Part shown: positions 56,483 to 64,000 of the stretch, piece after piece
How the letters are laid out: every line of letters begins with the position of its first letter
Position numbering within the stretch: position 1 is the stretch's first letter
Translations under genes and position numbers: made by a program
The notes under the pieces: model-generated
Seen by the model: only the letters and a program-made list of their open reading frames with translations
Database searches by the model: none
What the model was told of the DNA's origin: nothing
Assembly: GCA_963920575.1 (NCBI GenBank)
Contig: OY986973.1
Location: 11,167,395-11,231,394 of the forward strand
Source: Narthecium ossifragum
Lineage: Eukaryota > Streptophyta > Magnoliopsida > Dioscoreales > Nartheciaceae
Length of the DNA stretch: 64,000 bases
Direction: 5' to 3'

Positions 56483-57893
56483 TGATGTGTTGCGTACGTG
56501 TCTTTGAAACATTGCAAACTCAATCAAATATTAAATTTATAATGCTTATTCAATCACTACACTACTTGGTAGAATAGCGGTGATGTCCGGAGTCGAACCA
56601 CATGGAATTTACGTGAAAAGATTGAAATCTATTCTCAAAACACTAAACCTAATCGAAAGAAGGAATGATGAGTTTGAATTATCCTAAAACTACCTAAGTA
56701 AAGTAATTAAGTATGATCAATTCGAATCAATAGATAGGTGACTTAGGAATTACTTAATCCGCCCTAGTTTCGCCTTCAATCTTCTCTAGTTATCCTCTTG
56801 TTCTCTTCTCTAAACATTATGGATCATATGGTTACAAGCTCACATGAATTCCTCAAATAAAGTAAGTGTTTTCCAAAGGCATACTTTATCTTTGATTAGC
56901 ATAGCTTATTTTCGGGGTAACTTTAGCACAATCTATCATCACTAAGCATAAAGTATCTCATCATGTATTCACAAACCACATTAAAACTATCTTATAGATC
57001 TCTATCATCAATCACCGAAATCAAGTAAGCCTAAAAATACATCAAGGAGCTATGTTCTCTCAACTCTATGAACATTAAAATCAAATTCATAAGATTATGT
57101 CTTAAGAATATTACAAGAGTCAAACCAAAGAAGATAGAAAACTACGCTAGGGTTTCATGAATAATCCTAAATACAATAATTAGCAACTCATCTTTGGAAT
57201 GAACGCCATCAACTTGGAATAGGAAGCTGTCACCATCTGCATCCTCGTTGTCTTCTCCTTGATTCCCTCTCCAAAGATAATCAAAAAGATGAGAAATTCG
57301 GATTGAATAACCTAGAGAACTCCCGAAATTAGAGTTTGAGTTGAGTTGGACTTCAATTACAACTCGGATTTTCTGAATTAATTCTGGCAGTCTTATTTAG
57401 AGTGTAACTGGGCCCAATCAGTTCGAAATATGAAACCTTGTCTCACACGAAAGTTGTAGATTAGGAAGTCCTCTGTCGTATCCCGAATATGTTATAATAT
57501 TTGGAGTTATCCGAAATATTTGAAGAATATTCTTCTGAACGTCGATGGACTAGTTTTCCAGCATCTATATATCTTTATCTTCTTCAAAACTGGTATCAAT
57601 CCATCAGGAGTCTCGTAAATTATCCAACATAAAAGTTGTATCTCTTGAAGTCTTCTATCATGTTCTAAATTTTCAGAATATCTGGACTTATACAGAATTT
57701 CTGGAGAATATTCTCCTCACAGACAACGAAGCAGTCGTTATCACATAAATTCATCTTTTTAGCCGAATTTCTTATATTTCTTCTCAAATCATGATTAAAC
57801 CTGAAATCAACTAACAAACTATTAAATACAAATACTCTAGGTCTAACAAAGGTAATTTAAGGGGTTTAATTATGAATATTTAGTAACTCATCA
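56483..57893 (-). repeat. 5' LTR of A2
   Basis: TGATGTGTTGCG to TAACTCATCA, 1411 bp, then ACAAT (57894-57898). At about 57308-57320 it lacks the CTATTTATA block present in the 3' LTR and in A1, so the minus-strand TATA box is gone. Confidence 0.95.
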
Positions 57894-57898
57894 ACAAT

Positions 57899-58660
57899 GA
57901 GATGTGATTGAATTAGATGTAAGAATGTATTACTGTTAGCTATGCTTCAATCATGCAATACAAGCTTCTCAACAATCTTTGCCATGAACTTATTTACATC
58001 TGCTTGTTTCAACTATTTTGGCAATGTTTGATGAAGTGCCAGCATCTCCATGTAGTAGCACACAAATATTGCACAATCAGCCCTGTTATTTGTTTGGAAA
58101 GCTGAAGTTAAAATCATGTAGCATTTAATGTTTTAGATTTACAAATGCATGAGCTGCTAGACTATTGTCTGATAAGTACTTACATTGAAGTTACTTGTTG
58201 TGGTATATCACAGACATCCTCAATGAGGAGAATCCTATATTGTGTTCTAACATCCACCATTTCTTTTACTATCACTTCAATGTGTTCTTTCTGCATTAAA
58301 AAAGAAAATTTTAATGTTCAATAGGTCAAGGTTGCATCCTTGTGGGATTCATGAATTCATATACTGAGTGTTTGACTTACAAGTCCCTTTGCGTCTTCGA
58401 AGAATGGATCCTCACGACCATCTCTTTCCTTCATTGGATTGTAGAAACACCAGTTTTCATTTTCAAGGTCAAGCACTAAAACTGTAAAGTGGTTAGCCTC
58501 TCTGTCTTTGAAGCGGCCATTAGAGCAAATTGGGAAGAAAATACTAGGTTGTGGGTCTTGCCAACTAGCTTCAACAATTTTCAAGTACACCTTCTTTGTG
58601 AATTCTTTATTTTCTTTCCGTACAATGAATTATTGCAGATGCATGTACATTAGCATTAGT
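57899..58660 (-). pseudogene. Ulp1-like cysteine protease (C48) catalytic domain
   Basis: Minus-strand pieces of a SUMO-protease-like domain, as carried by Kaonashi MULEs. His region HFTVLVLDLENENWCFYNP (about 58440-58490); a middle exon near 58180-58292 (KEHIEVIVKEMVDV) after an AG; and the Gln/Cys region NNRADCAIFVCYYMEML (about 58040-58095) after another AG (CTTCAG). The Asp of the triad appears as Asn in FYNP, though some relatives have Asn there. Exon edges are approximate and completeness cannot be judged. Confidence 0.7.
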
Positions 58661-58807
58661 AATGATCCTTACAGATGTTAATAATGGTCAAGTTTATATG
58701 AAATATGCACATACCCAAGTGTTGGATTCCATGAAGCAGCATGTTTTACTAATGTACACCTCATTTAGGATTTTGGCATAGACATCTATGGCCTGAAAGA
58801 CCAGAAG

Positions 58808-59095
58808 GGTTTAGAAAGATGAAAATAGATGAGAAAGATGAACATAGATCAGAGAGATGAAAATAGATTAGAACGATAAAAATGAATAAAAAGATGAAAA
58901 TGAAAGAAAAAGATGAAAACGAATCAACAAATATGAAAGTGAATGAGAAAGATGAAAATAGATTAGAAAGATGAAAATTAATTAATAAAGATGAAAATTA
59001 ATCAATAAAGATAAAAATGAATCATGAAAAATGAAAACAAACAAAAATATGAAAATAGATCAGAAAGATGAAAAAAGATCAAAGAATGATTGGCT
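58808..59095 (+). repeat. GAAAGATGAAAAT minisatellite, cluster in the Ulp1 arm
   Basis: About fourteen to sixteen units (GAAAGATGAAAATAGAT, GAAAGATGAAAATTAAT and similar) in the forward orientation of the window. It lies between the protease exons and the coiled-coil exon, so probably intronic. Confidence 0.85.
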
Positions 59096-59228
59096 TACAT
59101 TGTCAGGGATGTATGCCCCATTGAGTATGTCAATGATATCTTCGGCTACTACAATCTTGTTATAAGCATCTTTGTTTCTCCATAGTGTGGCACTACATAG
59201 TTTGGGAACTGTCAATGACTAATATTTG

Positions 59229-60119
59229 CTATATTAAAGATAAGAATTCTTGACAATGGAGCATGTGTTGTAACCTTAAGCCAGATTCCCCAATAATTTC
59301 GCTTAATTTGTTGTTTGCTTCAAGATCTAGTTCCTTCCCACCTTTACATTGATTCTTTTTTTTCAACTTCTTCATATCTTCAGCATACCTCACATGTTTT
59401 GGCTTCTTTCTGCTGTTGTACTGGTATTTCGGATCTCTTTTTATGCACCTCTTTTTTGCCTTTACCCTTAATACCATGGAGCTCGGGTCAATAACTTTGG
59501 CACTTTTCATCTCCTTCTTAAGTTTTTCTTCTTCTTCAACCAGTCGTGCATGAGCATCTTGAATGGTATCTTCGTGCTCCTTTATCATTAAATTGATCTC
59601 TTCATTTAATTTCCTGATCATGGACTCTTGTTCGTCATACTTTGCAATTTTTTCTTCTACTTCTTTCAGCAGCTTTGCATTTTCTTTGGTGAGCACTTTG
59701 CACTTCAGTTTGTTTTGGCTGAGTTCATCTGTTGGAAGTTGTAATTTGTTCTTAAATGATAATAGAGTCCTACCTTTATCTCTCAGATCTCCTATCAGCT
59801 CTTCAATTTTTTTTTCAAGTGGAGAGACATCAGCATTCAATGGAGGCACACTCAATGGATTTTCAAATTCTTCAAGCCTCTCCTCCAAAATCTTTTTCTC
59901 CATCGTGAGCTATAGATTGTCTTTTGCTGACTTATTGAGCTCCTCTTCCTTTCTCTTCATTGAAAGCTCAATCTTCAATTTATTGCATTCAAGTAATTTG
60001 ATCTTCTCCCTCATACCAAGTATCTCAGTATTTGCAGCCTCGACATCCTTTTTGAGCCTGTTGATCTCAGTATTTGCAGCCTTAACATCCTTTTTGAGCC
60101 CGTTGATCTCAATCTTCAA
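59229..60119 (-). pseudogene. coiled-coil region of the Ulp1-like MULE protein
   Basis: One frame of about 295 codons with a single TAG near 59907. Strong heptad character and Lys/Glu richness (NGLKKDVKAANTEINRLKKD, EKIAKYDEQESMIRKLNEE, EEEEKLKKEMKSAK), with two ~18-residue tandem repeats near its N-terminus (60119-60030). A basic segment KRDPKYQYNSRKKPKHVRY lies at about 59385-59440. The role is likely oligomerisation or linkage upstream of the protease, which is inference. Confidence 0.6.
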
Positions 60120-60399
60120 CTCATCAATGATGCTAAGGTTGGGCTATATCTTTGGCCCACCATTTTACAGAAGAAAGACAAAAATGAACTTGTGCATTCA
60201 ACAAAAGAAAGATAAAAATGAATTCATAGATAGAATCAAGGGACACTTAGATTTGTGTACAAGTCATGAAGGTTGTCAAGCCCTATATCATCTTGAAACC
60301 CTTCTTCCACATCAGATTTATGAACTTCAACCTGAGTTTAGAATGTCATGTGATAATTAGATGTTGATTTCATGCTATTGCATAGGAAAGTCAGAAAGA

Positions 60400-60728
60400 T
60401 GAAAATGACACTCACATTACCAACATGAGGTTGTACATATAACTCATCATTCAATTGGATATCAACATCATGCAGACAAAACTGTTCTTTGTCATGCGAT
60501 GAGTGTGAGTAAGATGCTTCTTCATTGTCATCTAGGTCATCTCCTCCAATTTCATCTTCTTCATTGCCATCATTAATTTGCTCTTCTTCTGCTTCATCTT
60601 CTTTTTTAATACCATCATCATGGTCTTCATCAACTTCTTCATCACCTTCATGAGTGATCTGAGGATTCCAATATTCTTGTAGCTCTTCTTCTGTTGGATT
60701 TAGATTTTCTTTATTGGCCTACATCAAT
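60400..60728 (-). pseudogene. acidic region upstream of the coiled coil
   Basis: On the minus strand the stretch 60700-60480 encodes mostly Glu and Asp (EEQINDGNEEDEIGGDDLDD). It is cut at 60728 by a solo LTR and should continue at 63810-64000. One more GAAAGATGAAAAT unit is at about 60391-60404. Confidence 0.5.
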
Positions 60729-63700
60729 TGTGAGGACCCGTTCCTCCGACCCGGGCCAACCGCGTTGGCTCGAGGGTCTGGCTTGGTTGGGTGGCTCGGT
60801 TAGCCTTTCTTTGCGATCGGTTGATTGCATCGCTGTTTTTGGACCCCAAGGGCAATTTGATAAATTGTGTCTTGGTTGTCGGTTTCACACCCGCGTAATG
60901 CACACACAACCTTGATTGATGTACGTGATTGAATAGATCCAGTAGGAGTGTTCGGGATCGACAGATCAGGACGAGATTGCGAAGAGGTATCGTAATTTGG
61001 GGTTTAGTCGGACTCGGTCCGATTAAACTAGCTAGACCAGGTTGGTTTATCCATTAAGTGGCTAAACCTATGTTCTCTCCCTCTCCCTCTCTCTCTCTTT
61101 TCCCTTCTCCCCGTGCCCGACCTCCCTCCGGCTTTATTTCTCCTTCTTCCCCTCCGCTCGCGACCGCGCTGGCCCTCTCCCCTCCTCCGGAGCTTCTTCG
61201 CCATCACCGTTGGCCATGTCCCTCTCGAGCTCTCCTCGTCCTTTCCGTTCCCCGAAACCATGCGGCCTCGCCTTTCCTCTTCTTCCCTTCTCTTCCCGTC
61301 GTGCTTGAGCAACGGACTCCCGGCGATCTGGAGGTGGCGGCGGCGCCGCGGGTCTACTCCTTCCCTTCCTGCGGCGACTCTTCTTCCCCTGGCTTCCTTC
61401 TTCTTCGGCGACGGCGGTGGGTAAGGGAGTGCCCGTTGGATTCCCAGCGACTCCGACGGCTCTCTGGCGAACTGGAGATGGCGGCATCAACAAAGGACGG
61501 CAGATCAAGGTGGATTAGCGTGTGAAGGTAGGGTTTCTACCTTGATATTTAGGTTAAGCTAGATTTAGGGTTTGGTTTGATTATCTGTTGATTTTGTTGT
61601 GATAATTAGTTCCTCTAAGCTTGCCTAGCATCTGATCTACCTCTCATGTGATTTGTTTTCGTTTTTAGCTGGATTTATACATGTTTTTCTCGGATTTCCG
61701 TCGATGCTCTGTTCCTTGATGAACAGTCGAGTTCGTGCCCGATTTCTGAGCTGTGTGAGCATGATCTCGCGTAACTTTCAAAACGAAAGTTGTAGATCAT
61801 CGAATCTACATTCAATTGCCGTTGGTTTCGTGATTTTTGGATTTATATACGATTTGTGGCGAATATTTTTCTAAACTGCTGTGAAACAGGAATTAAGAAA
61901 TTAGTCAATTAATTAAGTGGAAATTAGCCACTAATTAGATCCAATTATTCGACATGACATTCCTTACATGCAATTGAGTTAATGATCAAGTTTGATGCTA
62001 ATTCGATGAGATTTCATCGCTTTTGGCCGAAGACCGAAATACGTAGTTTTCATCTATTTTTGTTCGTCCGTTTGAATTGGATTTTGGGTATGCGTATTGA
62101 TAACCATTAATGAGCATGTATGCTAAGTTTCACATTAATCGGGCGGACATAGTGAAACCTAGGTTATAACCCTAATCTTGTCGAATTTATATAATTAAAG
62201 CATGATTAATCAATCATAGTTTGTCTAATTCATCTACTATCCCGTATTGACATTCTTAGCAGTATTTGGTAGATATATGATGATTTGATAAGTTTTGGGA
62301 GATTAATCCCTCGATTCTTACACGATTATTTATGTTGCTAATCTTCTAGCTTAATTATAAATTGATTACGAAGTATGCTTAGTATTCACGTAATTTTTGG
62401 GTAGAATGCTATCTATACTTGTATTGCTTACATTGATGTATCTAAGCCCTATATGAGACTTGTGGTTGAACCAAGGGAGTCATGCCCCTTGGGATGTTTA
62501 GATAATTAGATGGGCCGAAGTTGTGCCCTAGTGATGTATATTGTAGTTATGGTTGATTGTTGTAATTGTGTGGCTGGGGGGTGTGCCCCTATGTAGAAAT
62601 TGCGGTTGACGGCTGTGGACGCCATCGTAATGCCAAAATTTGATTTGAGATTTTCGTTTACGGCCTGTGTTGCCGTTATGGTAGATAGATCTGTAACTGC
62701 TTTAGACCCTTTGCTATGTTTACCCCTTGGCAAGCCGTAGGCTATGCCTAGTCCTGTATGTTATGATGTCATACTGTTGCATGTTTATATGTCTGTATTT
62801 TCTGTGCTTGAGCATTGCGTGCATCTTGATTGCATTAGAAACATTAAGGCTAGGTGGTAGGCGATGGATTCGATCGCCGATCCGGGGTTCTCGGGTGGCC
62901 CGGATCTAGCCCTAGGACCGGGGTTTGGTTAGTTGAGGATTAGGGCGAGATTATGTGGTTATGATCTTGTGTTGATTGAGGTTGCAACCTAGGTATAATC
63001 ATTTGAATTATAATATTGAGGAGTAGAGGTTGTATTGTCTGTTTGTCCCAAGGGCCTAAGTGTGGATGTCGATGTCTATGACGTATGTCCCCGTACAAGG
63101 GGTGGTGTACGGTGAGAGCTTCGGCCGTGAGTGCAGCGGCGATGCACCGACCCTGGGTCCGGGCTCGTCTTGGCCCTCCTCCTTGTTTCGCCGCTTGGGT
63201 GAGGGTGACCCTATTAGGGCCCATTCTGGATCGACGAGGTGTGATACCTCCAGTGGCACCTTAGACTTGGGATGACGGACAATACTGTTGTGGTTTCCCT
63301 TCCTTGAGTGTGACATAGGGTAGAACCTTACTGGGCATTGTTGCTCACCCTACCTGGGCTGCATCGGCGATGCAGTTCCTTCTTTCAGGTATCCTTATAG
63401 AAGATGGCGCGATATTTTGAGGTGATCGAGGACTTGGAGCTTCGAGGAGGTCTTCGGCAGTTAATTTACAGTTTCAATCAATGATGTATAAATTGGTATA
63501 TAACATGATGTATTCAAGAACAAAATTGTATGATTATTGATTCAGTTGTATTTGAGAAATGATGTAATATTAATTGATATAGATGTTGAGGAGGGTGAGA
63601 ATGTTGAGATTGTAAAATTGTAAAATGTACAGGTTCCTTGTGCTACAATTATAAAGGTGACTCTGTCAAAAATTTTCGTTGAGTCTGAGGATCAAATTGT

Positions 63701-63804
63701 TTAAATTCATGGCAGATATATACATTTGCGCCTATTGATGATGTAAACAGGTTTAGGTGGCTCACGCCTTAATCTGGATGGGTTTTCTGGGTCGGGGCGT
63801 GACA
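60729..63804 (+). repeat. Tekay-family solo LTR in the MULE
   Basis: TGTGAGGACCCGTTCC to GGGGCGTGACA, 3076 bp, with TCAAT at 60724-60728 and 63805-63809. Includes a pyrimidine-rich block at 61080-61180, the conserved hairpin at 62598-62640 and GCCCTAGGACCGGGG near 62910. No element interior. ORFs at 61028-61525 are shadows of the pyrimidine-rich block. Confidence 0.95.
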
Positions 63805-64000
63805 TCAATTGCCATGGAAATTAGCATAAATCAATTGGAAAGATCAAAGATAAGAAATATATACAATGCTGAACTGATTGAGCTGACTAGTGTTGAAATG
63901 ATATCGTGGTCTATAAAGATACTTCTCCTGTCCTTATTCAGGTCCCATTTGATACATCTCATCATGATGTCTTTCTTATTGATTGGTGTAATGACGCCTG
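63805..64000 (-). pseudogene. continuation of the KI-type MULE, cut by the window edge
   Basis: After the TCAAT duplication the minus strand is open and could encode the next upstream part of the Ulp1-like protein, but no motif is recognised in this short piece. Confidence 0.4.

Larger units (their letters stand above)
31292..57893 (-). mobile_element. Athila-like LTR retrotransposon A2 with nested insertions
   Basis: Minus-strand element with 3' LTR at left and 5' LTR at right, flanked by ACAAT on both sides (31287-31291, 57894-57898). Its own internal sequence is left only at 32711-36091 and at roughly 42400-42639 plus 56305-56482; the rest is later insertion. Shares LTR, leader, primer site, Met/Asn-rich gag segment and 3' region with A1. 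Confidence 0.9.
27137..64000 (+). mobile_element. KI/Kaonashi-type Mutator-like element, split by insertions
   Basis: Host segments 27137-31291, 57894-60728 and 63805-64000 form one element once A2 and a solo LTR are removed. It encodes a MULE transposase on the plus strand and, converging on it, an Ulp1-like cysteine protease with coiled-coil and acidic regions on the minus strand. Both arms contain the same GAAAGATGAAAAT minisatellite. The A2 insertion is proved by ACAAT at 31287-31291 and 57894-57898. The left end is inferred from a GGGTAATTTG terminus; the right end lies beyond the window, so terminal repeats cannot be compared. Confidence 0.75.

Overview
The window is nuclear DNA of a flowering plant with a repeat-rich genome. 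Evidence: Athila-type Ty3/gypsy, Tekay-type chromovirus and SIRE-type Ty1/copia retrotransposons, Mutator-like elements (MULEs) with 9-bp target duplications, a CASP-like membrane protein gene with GT-AG introns, and captured pieces of a chlorophyll-pathway geranylgeranyl reductase gene. I cannot name the species. There is no sign of bacterial, organellar or rRNA/tRNA sequence; the tRNA-like stretches are primer-binding sites.

Layout. 1-5741: minus-strand Athila-like gag-protease element without reverse transcriptase (family A, copy A1), cut by the window edge, with a SINE-like retroposon in its LTR. 5742-6389 and 19587-25400: a small non-autonomous LTR-type repeat, its primer site and a repeated ~250-bp unit. 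6399-19577: a Pack-MULE (imperfect ~100-bp terminal inverted repeats, 9-bp duplication) carrying geranylgeranyl reductase fragments, split by a degenerate Athila element (B, 7080-18748, CATGG duplication). 20473-24988: a Tekay-family solo LTR containing another solo LTR of the same family (21820-24053). 26039-26948: the one intact host gene, a three-exon CASP-like protein.

From 27137 to the window end lies one large MULE. It has a broken transposase on the plus strand and, far to the right, a minus-strand Ulp1-like protease with coiled-coil and acidic regions, the arrangement known from Kaonashi/KI-MULEs. It was split by a family-A element (A2, 31292-57893, ACAAT duplications). A2 now holds an Athila LTR fragment, a SIRE copia pol with an extra downstream ORF, a probable second Pack-MULE-like element (42640-56304) with a hairpin array and a GC-rich minisatellite, and inside that a Tekay element (44125-55941) whose 5' LTR holds a solo LTR (45368-48294, CTGAG duplications). 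A further solo LTR (60729-63804, TCAAT duplications) sits in the Ulp1 part. Nesting is thus five levels deep and can be ordered from target duplications.

Almost all mobile-element coding regions are broken by stops and frameshifts. The Tekay pol is best preserved, with one in-frame stop. Apart from the CASP-like gene, nothing here looks like a working host gene. Boundaries marked by target duplications are precise; domain edges and exon limits in pseudogenes are approximate.
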